Assembly: GCF_000004075.3 (NCBI RefSeq)
Contig: NC_026656.2
Coordinates: forward strand, 2,728,001 to 2,792,000
Reading direction: 5' to 3'
DNA from: Cucumis sativus
Taxonomy: Eukaryota; Streptophyta; Magnoliopsida; Cucurbitales; Cucurbitaceae
Length of the DNA stretch: 64,000 nt
Made by a program: the position numbers and the translations under genes. Positions 23,170 through 36,270 of this stretch are shown one piece after another. The notes beneath the pieces are model-generated. The model did no database searches. It saw only the letters and a program-made list of their open reading frames with translations, and was not told the origin of the DNA. Position 1 is the first letter of the stretch, and each line of letters opens with the position of its first letter.

Positions 23170-24663
23170 TCAGTTCATAAGTGAATCTTCTTCTATTCTA
23201 CTAAGCAACTGATGCAGGGCGGAAGCAATTTCATCAACAGAACTCAGCTTGCAATCATCTTCGACCTACAACAAAATTCCAAACCAAAAGAAAAAAAGTT
23301 TTCAAATGAAAAACATCTAAACACAAAGACCCATTTCAAAAAATGAAGAAAAAAACAAACCTTGACACTGAGACAATAAAGAACAATTTGGTTGATAGTT
23401 GAAATATTGAGATGAAGAACAGAAAGGGAAAGAGAATGCAAGCCAGCAACAATTTTCAAGATTTGTTTTGGTCTTCTCTTTGATCTTATTTTCAAATTTG
23501 CATGATTTTCTACCATTGTTACTTCAATATCAGCAACTGTGGAAGAACATTGAGTTTCATTTTCACTCACTAAAGAACAACCTTCCATTGCTTTGAATTG
23601 AGGGAAACTGAAGAACTCTGTGAAAGGGATTTTTGAATTTGAATTTGAATTTGAATTACAACACCCTTCAGCTGAATTATTAATCTTCCCTTTTGTTTCT
23701 ACTGTGGATAGAACTTGAACTTGTTGTTCCAACTCCTTCACAAAATTAATCGCTCCCCCAATAATTGAAGCTTGATCCCCCTGTCGAAATAACGTCAAAT
23801 CATCGATCAACCCAAAAATCTTTAGGCTCAAGCAAAAAAATGGCATTGCAGGCCCTAAGAATAAAGTCAATGCCAAAAGTTTAAGGTGACGGGTAAAGAT
23901 AAATTTAGTCATCTTCCTTCGTCAACAATAACTCAACCTAAACTTACCCATCAACTCAGAAATATACTTAAGCTTATGGATTATAGTAAATTTAGCAACG
24001 CCAATACGTCAACAATAACTCAACTCAACGTAAACTGATGGGTATGGTAAATTTAGTTATAACAAAACAGAACCAACAATTCTAATACAATGTTAAATTA
24101 TCGGTTAACTCAAGAACTCAAAACTGATGAGTTGCAATAGTGATACGAAACTCGAAAAGCCCGTTTAACTTTTTGTTGGAAAGAAAGGAAAATGAAAAAG
24201 AAAATGGGAGAAATGAGGGAGGTACCCTTTGAACATAAGACTCTGGCATTAAGGAACGAAGAACAGAAAGATATTCATTCATCTGTTTTCTTCGATTTCG
24301 TTCAACAGCGATGTGAGTCATTCTTTGATTTTCGATTTCCTCTTTGTTCTTGCGTGATTTAGGTCTTCGTTTCCTTGGACGAATTGGGTGCGGAGTAATT
24401 GATTCAGCCTCTAATGGCGGCTTCAGCAACCCATTTCTGGAATCAGCAGCTTCAGGGGAAGGGTTAGGAACAAAAACAGAGGAAGATGAGTTCCAATCTT
24501 CAAATGGGAAATTTTCTGTTTGGTTCTCGGGAAAATCATGAGGGATCTCTGGATATTCAAAGCCTCCATTAGCCCAAATTCCTCCTCCAAGTAAAGAGTA
24601 AAGATCTTTGCTTCCATTGTAACATAATGGATCTTGAGAAAAAACCACAGCCTCTAATGCCAT
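23170..24663 (-). CDS. bHLH transcription factor, bHLH94/bHLH96-like (subgroup Ia)
   Basis: The three-exon model (24226..24663, 23361..23780, 23170..23265) is in frame throughout and gives 317 aa. It begins MALEAVVF, typical of the clade containing Arabidopsis bHLH94, 96, 67, 70 and 71. A basic stretch ([15 protein letters not shown]) precedes the bHLH domain (about 112-165), which has the H117-E121-R125 arrangement that contacts E-box/G-box DNA. The first intron follows SYVQR, and exon 2 opens with [20 protein letters not shown], the expected helix-2 split. The C-terminal half (about 200-310) resembles the ACT-like domain of the subgroup ([16 protein letters not shown]) and ends [10 protein letters not shown]. 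Subgroup Ia also holds the stomatal regulators SPCH, MUTE and FAMA, but this protein fits the bHLH94/96 branch better. It is nuclear; its targets are unknown. An NSNSNSNS tract is encoded by a hexanucleotide repeat. Confidence 0.93.
23635..23657. repeat. In-frame hexanucleotide repeat in the bHLH exon 2
   Basis: GAATTT is repeated nearly four times on the plus strand, encoding alternating Asn-Ser on the minus strand. Copy-number change would keep the frame and alter the length of the linker between the bHLH and ACT-like domains. Confidence 0.9.
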
Positions 24664-24847
24664 TTTCTTAAAGAAATAAAAATGATGAACCAAAATCAAT
24701 GATTATTTTTTAAGGAAACCCATTTGAAAAAAGAGGAGAAAAGGGAAGAAAAAATGGTGGTTTTGGGGATTGGGAGCAGAAAAAATGGGGTTTTTAAAGG
24801 GCTTTGTGATGGGCGATGGGGGAAGAAAGCAAATCTACAGAATATTG

Positions 24848-24853
24848 CACGTG
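24848..24853. promoter_or_regulatory. G-box (CACGTG) upstream of the bHLH gene
   Basis: A palindromic CACGTG lies 185 bp upstream of the start codon at 24663. G-boxes bind bHLH and bZIP factors, so self-regulation is possible. A single hexamer is weak evidence. Confidence 0.4.
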
Positions 24854-24900
24854 AAGGAGCAAAAGGAAAATTTAGAACAAAAGAAAAAGGGGAAAATAAA

Positions 24901-24940
24901 TCAATAAATCAATAAATCAATAAATCAATAAATCAATAAA
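24901..24940. repeat. Perfect 8-bp minisatellite (TCAATAAA)5
   Basis: Five exact tandem copies of TCAATAAA are followed by TATATATATTTATATA and an AAATAAATAAATAAA run (to about 24978). The array lies about 240 bp upstream of the bHLH start codon. Confidence 0.95.
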
Positions 24941-24979
24941 TATATATATTTATATATTTTATAAATAAATAAATAAAAT

Positions 24980-27200
24980 TGGGACAAAATAAGACATAAA
25001 CAGAACAATATTTCATATCAATATGTTTTCCTTTCACATGTGGCTTTCAATACAAAGAAACATACATATCTAATTCTTGAGACCCACAAGTCATTTCATT
25101 GGAATTTTTTCGAAAATGATGCTAAATTTATAAATAAATAAAGACCTTTGGCTTTGATAAACTAAAATTGTGTATATGAGTTTTTAATTTGAATGATTGT
25201 GATTTTTAGTGATGGAATAGTGTTTGTACATCTTTTATGTGTTAAATTTGTTTCCTACTTTTAGTTGCAATTTGATTATTGTTATGTCACACTCATTTGT
25301 TAGTTTCTTTTGTTTAATGGTTTTAATCTAATTATCTTTTAACGAGTGAGTGTACAAGATTGTCAAGTTCTAGTGAAATTTAAGATATGTGCTCTTCAAA
25401 CATAAATTGTAATTATATTTATATTATTTATGATTTTCACGTTAAGATTTAGATTAGTGTTGAACGTTTCAAGTTTAGGAGGGGGTATGAATTAGTTGAT
25501 ATCACATCTGAGTAAAAGGGATTCTAAGGGCATGAAAGTGAAGTTAAGAATGATCGACTTAAATTAAAAGAACTCTTACTCCCTATACAATCAAGGTGTG
25601 CGTTTCTTTTTCAATCGCTCAATCATAGAAACTTCAAGGTTAAACATGCTTAGTTTGAAGCAATTCTATGTTGGGTGATGTTTTGAAAATTCTTATAGGA
25701 TGCAGGTGAGAGTGAGAATAAAGCAATGCTAAAATAGTCATTGTTGGTTTGTGGAAACAATTTTTTTTCACTCTAATAAACCTTAAGACAAGCAAGGATG
25801 GGGTAGAGAAATGTCGAAGCCATCAGTTGTCGAATCTGAATCTTGAATCCCAACTCGAGGCGTTACAAGTGCATTATACATACTTTATTTAACTCTTCTC
25901 TCACCTCTAGATATGCGATCTGATATTTTCTCTTTAGTAATAAATTGCTTTCTTTTGTCTATTTGTGAACAAAACAAATATGTTGTTAGTGAACAACATA
26001 AATCTCTACGTCGGTTGTCTAGCTATATTTTACTTTTATAGATGGGAATAGAATTGTTTTGTTAATGTAGTTTTTCATTTTTCAAATCTAGTTTTTAAGA
26101 GTTGTGATACACACGTTGACGTTGATGTATATTTTAAGCGGTTTTTATCATAAGATCTTTGTAAAATATTTTCAAAGTATATTTTTAAAAAGTACTTATG
26201 AAAAGAGTACAAATAAAAATATTTTTTTCTCTAGTCAATTCAAACAAACTCATGTTCACAACTTTACGTGATTTGGTAAAAAATAAAATGGTTTGTTTTT
26301 CCCAAACAATTTTTATAGAAATAACTAAAAATCGGTGTAGTTTTTTTCCTCTCTCAATTCTCGTACAAAGAGAAATAAAACTAGCAATTAAACTATTGTA
26401 ACGTTGCTCAATTTTGCTTTAAAAAACGAGGTTAAATTTTGAATTTTTTTTCTTAACGTAACAAAAAGGGAAAAGAGTTGTATTCTAATTAATGTTAATA
26501 AAAATGGTCGAACAAGATTTGTTAACTCAATAACAAAAATAGAAAAATTAAGTGGCATAAGATCACTTAATTACTTTAATCTAAGTGAATGCTATCATAC
26601 ATTCCTTTCATTAACAAAGATACACGTATTAATAAGTACCAAAACTCATTATCCATATACATCTATTATACAATGAAAGAATGTTGGATCCATTGGACTT
26701 TTTCATACATAATAATGATAATAATTAGAAGAACAAAGGAGAAGAATAGAGATCTCATAATTGAATGAATGAATGAATGAATTAAATGGGAATAAAAATG
26801 GAAACTTTTGGGAGTTATAATAGTGGGATGGAGAATATTTTGGATAGTGAAAGAGAGGTGGGAAAGTTATTAGGTACCCAACATCATAATTAATTTATGA
26901 CATTTCTTTTGTGACTAAATGTTTTTAAATTACTAAAGTGAAGTGTCATTCAATTGATAAATGAGAAAGCTATATCTCTCCCAAAATAAAAGCAATTAAT
27001 TTCTTGTCAACAAGAACAAAAATTTGAATGGATGAGTTTATCAAATTGCTTCCCCTTTAGACAAAAAGAAAAGTAATAATTGATTCATGATTATATAATT
27101 TCTCGATAAACGATCCTATATCTTTTTTATAACATTCTCAATTTCAAAATCTAACTAAAAAGATTAAATATTTGAATCTCTATCTTTACAATTGGCTTTG
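24980..27200. other. Intergenic, no gene recognised
   Basis: AT-rich DNA. A (GAAT)n run occurs near 26763..26781. No open frame above about 70 codons has recognisable similarity. Confidence 0.35.
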
Positions 27201-27208
27201 CTAACTAT

Positions 27209-27255
27209 TTAAATAACAATAATAATAATAATATTGTTATATTATTGTTATTTAA
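27209..27255. repeat. Perfect 16-bp inverted repeat (hairpin)
   Basis: TTAAATAACAATAATA at 27209..27224 is exactly complementary to 27240..27255, with a 15-bp loop. The arms are made largely of ATT/AAT trinucleotide repeats, so it may be a by-product of microsatellite slippage. Confidence 0.8.
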
Positions 27256-28480
27256 GAAGTCTGTCTATATTTGTAATATTAGTTTGCTTACAAAATTTGA
27301 TATAGATATATGATTCACTATAGATGGAAAAGAAGAATCCAAGATTGTTATCACATATTTGTTGTTGAATATTTTATATATGACAAAAATGACATTAAAT
27401 AAAATTTCAATGCATGATCGAAGACAAAAAAATGATAATAATTAAAAATTTTAGCTTTTCATTTTTTAGTAATAATTTTACAGATATAGACAAAGGAAAA
27501 TCGTTGATATAGAAACAAATTATATACTAATTAACAATAAAATGTTGCTTGACTTTTATTTATCATACCCATTTTACGGTTCATATTCTTTTATAAAAAG
27601 ATTTGGAGTCGAAGGGTCGGTAAACAAACCAATCATATTGTTTATAAAAGGTCGAAGGATCTTAACTATAAACATAAATCCAAACTTTGAAACTACCATA
27701 ATAATTCTTTAAAGTCGTGACCTAAAACCATTTCCAGTTGTCAAAAATTAGATGAATCATGCTAGGAAATGGTAAGAATGTGTCATTATAGTTGAAATGT
27801 TTCTACGTGCATCTACTTATGTCTCTTATCTCTAGTCTATTGTTAAAAAGAATTATAAACATTAGACCCATATCTAAGATTCTTTATTTTGTTATTCAAC
27901 TTTCTACTCATGTTTTAAAAAACCAAGTCAAGATTTTGAAAAGTACGAAAAGAAAAAGACTTTTTATAAAGAAAAACTTGTATGAAATAATTCAAGTGTA
28001 AGAAATTTAGTAGAAAATTTTAGAGAAAAAACAAAATGATTCAAAAATAAAAAGATAAAATAATTATCAAACGAACATTACAATAATTTTTTTTTCCGAA
28101 GGAGAAAATCATCCGAAAATAATATTAAAGCTGTCGAGAAATTTGATTATATACGATTTATCTATCGTCAGCACAGGTGTCGATAGAATCTCATCGAGAA
28201 AACTTTTTTTTCAATAGAACAAAACATTATGGTCGAAAATGAACAAAACGTCGTAATCGGAAACAAAGCCTAGCTAAATAATCCCTATTCTTCAAAGGCA
28301 TGTATATATAAAACTAAACACATTTCAGATAATTACAAAATTTCGTAACATGCTACTATAAATAAACATACACCAAAATACACACTCACCTCTCTACCAC
28401 TCATAAAATACACACACAGTCATACATACAGTAACTAATCAACCTTTCAAACTCCTAAACGGACAATGTTCATAGCATAA
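27256..28480. other. Intergenic, no gene recognised
   Basis: AT-rich DNA. A TATA-like CTATAAATAAACATA near 28356 followed by CA-rich sequence resembles a plant core promoter and leader, but no downstream coding exon can be supported. Confidence 0.3.
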
Positions 28481-28599
28481 GGAATAAGAAATTAATAGGA
28501 ATTAGAGGGAAGTTTGTTTGGTCCAAAAGAGTTCGTAGATTAAAAAATTTATTTGGTAATTATCATTTGAAACGACAATAAATAATAGAATTCAAGCCA

Positions 28600-28890
28600 T
28601 TAAAACAGTAAACAACTCTCAAACTTCACCATTTCACCTCTTGCTACAAACACTACTAACTCAATTAAAGTTTAGGGTTTGTGTTCAATTTGAAGAGCGT
28701 GAATTACCAAACATTTTTAATGTTCACCGACACATATATAAATAAATTCGTAACAAGTTTAAATAATATGTTATGATGGACCACAAGAGTTCACAAACTC
28801 TCAAAATTGGACTCACACCTCTAATTTCTAACCATAAAAGAGTTTAGGGTTTTAGAATCGTTTAGAAAAGCGTGAACCAAACAATCCCAA
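28600..28890. repeat. Two related segments, possible transposon relic
   Basis: 28612..28700 and 28792..28885 share ordered blocks (AACTCTCAAA, CACCTCT, AGTTTAGGGTTT, then GAGCGTGAA/AAGCGTGAA with CAAAC). They are in the same orientation, about 180 bp apart. It is a diverged direct repeat; no ends or target duplication were established. Short (GA)n tracts follow at 28922..28939 and 28993..29009. Confidence 0.4.
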
Positions 28891-30879
28891 TACAAAGTCA
28901 TAAGAAAGGGTTGAATAAGAACGAGAGAGAGAGAGAAGAGAGTAATGGGTGATGGGATGATAGTGATATAGAAATAATACAATGGGGTAGGGGAGAGAGA
29001 GAGAGAGAGTGATATGTAAGAATGGTAAAAGACTGACATTTTGCTTACACAGTTTCTGAAAGATAGACTGCCCATTTGCTTAAAACAAAGCTCTTACTTT
29101 TGCATTTCTACACACAAACAGAGAAGAAAGAAAAGAGGTTTAAGAGAAGAAGGCTTTTTGAGTTTCTATGAAATCAGACACCCACAAAAGTTTCATAGCT
29201 TTTAGCCTACCATTTGTCAGAACCCCCCCTTGTGTCATCTTTTCAGCTACCACAAATCCTATCCATAATATTATTATCATTCATTTCAATTTTTTCAACT
29301 CCATCTCATCAAATCACAATAACAAAAGAAAGGGTTGAATTGTTAATCAGAAGTTTCTTTACAGTTCATGCAATGGACTATCTAATTTCTATTACAAAAT
29401 GTTTTCACATACATTTTTATTCATTCAAAATCAATTTTGATTTATACCTAAGAACCAAACATGTCTTTAAAAATAGTAATTTCAGCCAATATTTTTTAGA
29501 AATATAGTAAAAGTTCACTGTTTAATGATAAACATATATTTGTTTATCTAATATGTTTTTAGTGAATTAATGAATCTAAAGTTTCAATTTTGGGTTTTCC
29601 AATGGTTGTTTAAAAAATTAGTAATATTGAATATTTTTGAAGGGTTAGAGATATATGACAGAAGCTCAAAAGCTGTGGGGGAGTTCCTGCATGACCTATA
29701 ATATTGTACAAGAATGATATAATAATTTGACTGAGACTTTTTCAAACTAAGTTCTTTTTCTTTATTAACAACCCTTTGGCTAAGGTCATCAAACTTTTCG
29801 TTTGTATTCCTTTTTCTTTTCTCTTTTTCATCTCACTCTTCGTTTCCCTCTACATGTGGATTATCAATGAGAATTTGCACACAGAAATTCCAAGCCTTGA
29901 AAGATGCCACATGTCATGCATAGCTTGTCATCACTACTTTCTCACACCGACACATGGTCCATATACATATGTATCGACAAATTTAGTATAGCTCCAAAAA
30001 CTCCTTTAACTTTATGTTTATTATGTAATATATATGTATTATATATATATAACTTAAGATATAGTATCAATATCATTAGATAGTTTAGTAGTAATTTATT
30101 TTTCTAACATCTTCTAAACTCATGTTTAAGTCTTTCTTGATCTACATTTTTTAGATTATTTTATTGTTAAAGTTTCTATCAACCAAAATTTTGGATATGG
30201 CATCCATTGTTGACAAGATGCATGTTTGTGCATCCGTTAGTCATTGAGAGAGAAACAACACTACACTTGATATTGGACTACACATAAAGTCATCACTACT
30301 CATTGAACACAAGTGAAAAACACCATAATAGAGAGAAAGGAGATAGGGGACAACGACTAGAGGGCGAGATACAATAAAGAATAAAAAGGAGTCAAAGTTA
30401 TGTAAAACGAGAGAAAAAAGTGTACGAAAAAAGTAACAAAAATCGAAAAGTGTTAATTAAGAAAAATTTATTTCGATAAACCAAGTCAAATCTATCTTTA
30501 CCCCAACATACTCGTTTATATATCAAAACATTCAAATCTTAGTTGCACAATACTTTTGGGGTAAGAAGGTTAGTTTGAGAAAGGAAGAAGAATGAAAAGG
30601 GTTTAAGTTATAAAAGGGGTTTAATTATGAGGTGATAATTAGGAGAATTGTTTATTTTCTTTGGTTGAAAGAGATGAAATGAATGAATCAAATGGAAACA
30701 AAATTATTGAGATTTTGTTGTTGGGAAGTGAGGTGTAAATCAAAACACCAACCTCACCTTTTCTACTCTATATTTTTAGCCTTTGTCTCTTTCTTTTTGC
30801 AATTTAACGTAGAAGACACACATAATGTGAGACTATTTGTCTGTCCTTTTTTTACTTAATATTTTAAAACATATAATCA

Positions 30880-30880
<1 letters not shown>
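28891..30880. other. Intergenic, no gene recognised
   Basis: AT-rich DNA; open frames up to 97 codons are not similar to any family I recognise and have the composition of random AT-rich sequence. A short TA run lies near 30030..30050. Confidence 0.35.

Positions 30881-30883
<3 letters not shown>

Positions 30884-30937
<54 letters not shown>
30884..30937. repeat. Perfect (TA)27 microsatellite
   Basis: 54 bp of uninterrupted TA dinucleotides, among the longest perfect repeats in the window and likely highly polymorphic. Confidence 0.95.
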
Positions 30938-30938
<1 letters not shown>

Positions 30939-33900
30939 CAATGTATATATATGTTATTCTTTTTCATTATTCCAATGATTTGTGCTTCTAGTTCTCTCTT
31001 TCTTATTAAATGCAAAACATTTGTTCTATGTCAATTTTTGTCTAAATTTAGTTATTTTATCTATGATTTAATGCACATAGCTATATATATCCAAGAAATA
31101 TTTAATGGCAAAATCAGAGAGACAATGATTGTCTTTTTTTTTTATACAAAATTATGACAAACAAAAGGAATAATTTTGAATGCCATTAACTACTAAAAAA
31201 AAACTATAGTATAGTTTGTTTTATGATCTATATGTTTGATGATCATTTATTTTTTTCCTTAAATTTTAGTAGATAAATAAGTTCTTTGTTTTGTTATTAA
31301 CTTTAATTTCTATTTTCAAAAATTAAATTCAATTTTCAAAACTAAAATTGGATAGGTACAATCTCTAAAATTCTATTTTCATTTTTTTTAAAATTTGGTT
31401 ATGAACTGAAACATCTCTTCTTATAAGAATATTAAAAAAATAAAATTTTAAAAAAGATGATCTATATATATTTCACTCCTCGTTTTTTTAATCTAAGATA
31501 GGTTAATTTGACTAAAATTAAAACTCTTAATTAGCATTTATAATTAGTTTGTGAGGGATAGATTTACTAACTAACAGTGGTTGTTCTCAAGTACAAAAAA
31601 AACTTATAATGTTATATATTTTTAAAAAAATCTACAAATAAGAGAGGGAATGTACCCTATGCTTTTAGACAAACAAGAATGACAAAAATAATAATAACAA
31701 AAATAACACTTACACATTCATAGTTTGTTTGCCAAATAGGAAACATAATATTCCATTTACAAACTATCTTGAATTGCTCCAATCGTCAAGAGGAGTCTTA
31801 CATATAACCCCAAGAATTTATAGAGATTTTTCATTCAATAATATATTTAGGAGTTATCCACTTACTAAAATCATTTAATTTCTTACATTTTTTCTAAATC
31901 AAACGTTGTAATGATCATTAGACTTGTAAAATTAATAACGTCGAAATTTGCATGGATCATCTTCGTTTAAGATAATATCATACAAATATGCAACCAATGA
32001 ACTACTTCTTTTTGTTTACTCACGCAATCATAAATTTGAAAATAATATAATCAACATTTAGATTAGCGTTTTATATTAATTAATTATTCAACTTTAAATA
32101 TATAGAGAAAGGGCTTTATACTTTTGTAAACATTAAATCAATATTTTGATCTTTTAGGTTTTGTTGTCTCCTAATTCTTTTTAAAAAATATACTTATAAA
32201 TTTTTGAAATAGTGATTAATATATTTATTAATTGAATAAACTCTACAATGGGACCTTTTACTTTACTCCCATTGTCATTAAAAGTTGTTTTGAGATTAAA
32301 TATTGATGTGGGGTACTCCTATAATATCCCTAATAGTTATAGTCACAAATTAATTTGTGTATGAAAGAGAGATATAAAGATGGTGGCTGAATGATACCTA
32401 CACTGAACCAAACCAAGTTAGGTCTAATTTGGGAAGCTCTCCCCTTTCAAAACTTTCAAATTTCAACCCAAAGGAAAAAGTTAAATTTTGCAAAAAGACA
32501 ACATTTTATTTTCTTGGAGCTAGAGATTAACCTTTAATTTTTGTCCTTATCATTTATCTTTAAAAAGAAGGCTAATGCTACAAGTTAATTCAAAAAGCCA
32601 TCATCCCATCATATCCACCTTCAAATCAATAAAAACAACAAACCCTAAACCCAATCACATGTATAATTAATATGAAAGTTAGAGCTACCAAACACTTGAT
32701 GACCTTATACATATTCAAGATCCATTTATTTGCATTACAAAGTTAAAATTATAAAAAAAAACTTACTATTAATAACGATGGATGATATTGATAGTCGACG
32801 TTGTTATTTTAATGTAAAATAAATTATTTTATAACTAGGTTGTGCATATTTGATTTATCAAGATTGATTTCAAAATGATTGTGAATGTGAAATTATAATT
32901 TAAAAATAGTGTTTTTACAATATATAATATATATGGTTGCTATTGTGGACATTTATTTTGTAGGATAACAAAAAGTTCACAAAAGAGATACAAAAAGAAG
33001 AGGACAAAGAAAAACACAATACAGGTCGGAAAATGGAATTCATCTTTTAAATTTTTACTTCTCACTATCAACTTCCAAGAATTATTGTCCCCTTTTTCAC
33101 TTTTTCTTTAACTAATATTATCAATTTTTTTGACGTGGATGGATATTACGAACAAATGTTATGTAAAAATTAAATTTAACAAACATCTAAAGCATTTTAC
33201 CTTTTCAAAATAAGTTAATTTTTTTATTATTAACTTGACAATAAATTTATATTTTGTTAATGGTTGTTGTTATATCTTGAATATTTCATAATTTTACATG
33301 ATATAGTGGAAGAATTGTGGAAGAATTGATTCGCTTTCTTATGTCCATATCAAATAATATTGACATGTAAAAAAAGGAAAAAAATTGTGCAATTTATTGA
33401 TCACTCCTAACCCACATTATCTAATTTCTCTTCTATTAATTTTTTGTTTATTTATTTCTTTGTTGAGAATATCGTATTGAAAAAAAAAAGAAAAAAAAAA
33501 CTCATAATATTTATAAAGTACAATATAATAAGTTTGAGAGGACATGATATCTCATATTAGAAAAATCTTAAGAAGAAATATATATTATTTATTTCAAGTC
33601 AATTAATTTTTAGATGAATCTCATGTATTATATTTTATATATATTCTTTAAACACTGCAAAAACAACAAACGGAATCCAATTTAAAATTCACAATCCAAA
33701 ATTAAGTTTACATATCCAAACTTTGTTTAGAAATTTAAGTGATTATATATTGGGTTTTTAGGGGTACACATCTAGGATGATTAAGGACCAATAGTCCAAA
33801 TAAAAACTATAAATGTTTACACATAATGTGAAAAAAGTTTGGATATGTTTCTAACCATTGACTTATTAAATATTTAACCATAATTAGTCCAAATATCGAT

Positions 33901-34875
33901 TATATAAATCGTCCATAATTGTACAAAGTGAAGCAATAATGGATTACTATTATTAATAATTGAAGCTAAACCAAGATTAGTCATTTTCGTGTATAATTAA
34001 TATGCTATATTAATTATTCAAATTAATAGGGCTCTCGAGAGTTTTTTCCCTTTTTATTTTCTTTCTTGCATAGACTACATATTTGGATTGTGAAAATGAA
34101 TATAGGGATTAGCCTTAGTTTGTGTAATGAACTTTTTGTTCATATTTATAACAAATAAAAACAATAAATAATTAAAAAAGAAAGTTGTGCTCAAAATGGG
34201 TAATATTTAGATATATTTAGTTTGAGAGTGATGGCTTAATTTCAAATGCCAAAATGTAAATTTGCCATATCCTTTTTTTGGAGTTTGCGTATAAACCAAA
34301 ATTACAACAGAAAAGTTTAATTACATTATTACATTAAAAAGTTAAAATCAATATTATCATAAAACAAAATCTAATTAAAGATTCTAAAAACTTACTTCTA
34401 TGTAATGACCTTAAATATTTAAAAATAACCAAATTTTAGAATTTATTAATGATATATGTTTATTATATAATATATATATAAATATAGAAGTGATAGTTTA
34501 TCAATATTATCCGTTAATTTTCCATCTTTTTTACACTCTAGTTTAAGATCCAACTTTTTATTTTTTCTATATATTATTTTTGTTGAATTATAAAGCTCTC
34601 GTCAATAAAATTTATGGATTCGTTATTACCGACTAAACTATGAGTATTTATATAAATTCTAAAATTTTACTATATTTATAAATAATTTAGTTTGAAATGA
34701 TTTTGGTAATATAAATTCTCTCTTTTATATTAATTAAGTTATAAGGATCTCAGTACATGTTGACAAATAAATTAAGAGCACAATACACATCAACTTACGT
34801 ATGTGATATACTATAGATAAAATTGATTAAAAAAGGTTATAGAAAATTATTATTTTATTATGATAAATTTTTAAA
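30938..34875. other. Intergenic, no gene recognised
   Basis: About 4 kb of AT-rich DNA with no open frame worth calling and no repeat with clear structure. Poly-A/poly-T runs are frequent. Confidence 0.35.
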
Positions 34876-34879
34876 AAAA

Positions 34880-35500
34880 GAAAAAGAGAGAGAGAGAGAG
34901 GAGGTTGAGTTTAGTGTGGGCTTAGTTGCATGCATGCAAGAAAATGGGTGGTAAAAGAGAGATATATAGTGTGGGGGCTTTTGATTATTTTGTGTATGGT
35001 AGGACATGGTGATGCACCAGGAGGACGCAGCACCACCACGCAACACCACCACGCAGCATCAGCACCACCACCCTACTTGCCTGATTAAGGTTCACCATAC
35101 TGTGACTGTTTGATTTTGACATAAAGTGAATTGTCATTTTGTTATTGGAAGTCTACCATTCTAATTTCCTCTTCTCCTCCCCCTACACGTGTCTTCTTTT
35201 TCTACCTTCTTCTTCTTCTTTCTTTTTTTATTTTAACAAAACTGCGGCTTCTTCCTAAAAACCACTCTTCTTTAGTTCTTACCCCCTCCTCTTACCTCTT
35301 ACGGCTTACCCCACACTCACACACTCACACACTCACACACTCCTCTCCTCTCTTTCACATTTCTGCTACGTCACATGGGACCCAAACTCTCGTATTCAAC
35401 CCATCAAAATCAAATTTTATATCATTTAGTTTCCTCCTTTCAACTCCTTCTACTGTACAAACAAAAATCACTCTTTCTTATTCAACTTTCTGTACATAAC
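34880..35500. other. Low-complexity, less AT-rich island
   Basis: The island contains a (GA)n run (about 34885..34900), a CACCACG-rich short repeat (about 35027..35072), CT-rich sequence, and an 8-bp minisatellite of CACACTCA units (35312..35342, almost four copies). A 122-codon open frame on the plus strand (35131..35499) has an S/T/L/F-rich product with long hydrophobic runs and begins at a non-unique ATG. I see no domain, so it is not called. The composition resembles a plant promoter and leader region without an identifiable gene body. Confidence 0.4.
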
Positions 35501-36019
35501 AATTTACTCTATTATTTTTCCGTATGAAACCACTATTTTGTCTTTTAATTTTAATATGTACCAATCTAGTATTTATACTTTTACCATGCTAATAAATATT
35601 TATGCCTTTTCTTCTATTCTTCTTAAAACTCATTCCCTACCTTGTTTGATTACATTTTTCTACACACATTTATTATGAAATTATGAAGGACAATTTTGAG
35701 TTCTCACTCAATTTTCGGTTGTTAATATGGGGTCTTTTTAATTATTATTATAATAATAGCAATAGATTGTGACACAGGTTAGTAGATAAGAAAGTGTTAG
35801 TGTATAACCTTTGTTTCACTATGTTATACGAATGTTACAAAATCACTTACTTTTGACATTAGCAGAGTCAACTAAAAAAGAATTTATTCTTCGCTAACTT
35901 TTGAAAGGTTTAACTTTTCAACTCTCCAACTGAAAATGAGCAATACAATTTCTGCACCACTTATATACTACTTAAGATGCAATTCAAAATGTGTTAATTA
36001 GTATCGTAATTCTTTTTTG
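35501..36019. other. Intergenic, no feature recognised
   Basis: AT-rich DNA with nothing supportable. Confidence 0.3.
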
Positions 36020-36270
36020 TTGTCAATAAAACTAAGTAGGGCCTAAGGCCCCCTACAAGTTCGTACTCAAGAGCTTGTTGCAACAAAAGGATGGTCCCCT
36101 ATGCACTTCTTTCATTTCAAAAGGGGAAAAAGTACCTCCAATCCATCATGACTTAGGGTCGTAGTAATAGTGAACCTCTCTTTGTGATCGAGATGAGGTA
36201 TAGATGCCTTCCAGTCGGGGATGGGAGTGGTTCAAAATTGGAGTTTTCTCAGATAACCACCAACTTACAT
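36020..36270. other. Compositionally distinct patch, possible relic of coding or transposon sequence
   Basis: The patch is markedly less AT-rich than its surroundings, with words such as GGGCCTAAGGCCCCC and CCAGTCGGGGATGGG. Read on the minus strand, one frame stays open for about 40 codons before a stop. The family is not recognised. Confidence 0.3.

Noticed and set aside
28821..29991. Several open frames of 70-97 codons (minus at 28821..29075, plus at 29214..29507 and 29776..29991)
   Set aside because: Hydrophobic or Ser-rich products of AT-rich and GA/CT-repeat DNA, some with non-ATG starts; no domains.
35131..35499. 122-codon open frame in the CT-rich island
   Set aside because: Composition follows the low-complexity DNA (CT tracts and the CACACTCA minisatellite); no conserved motif.
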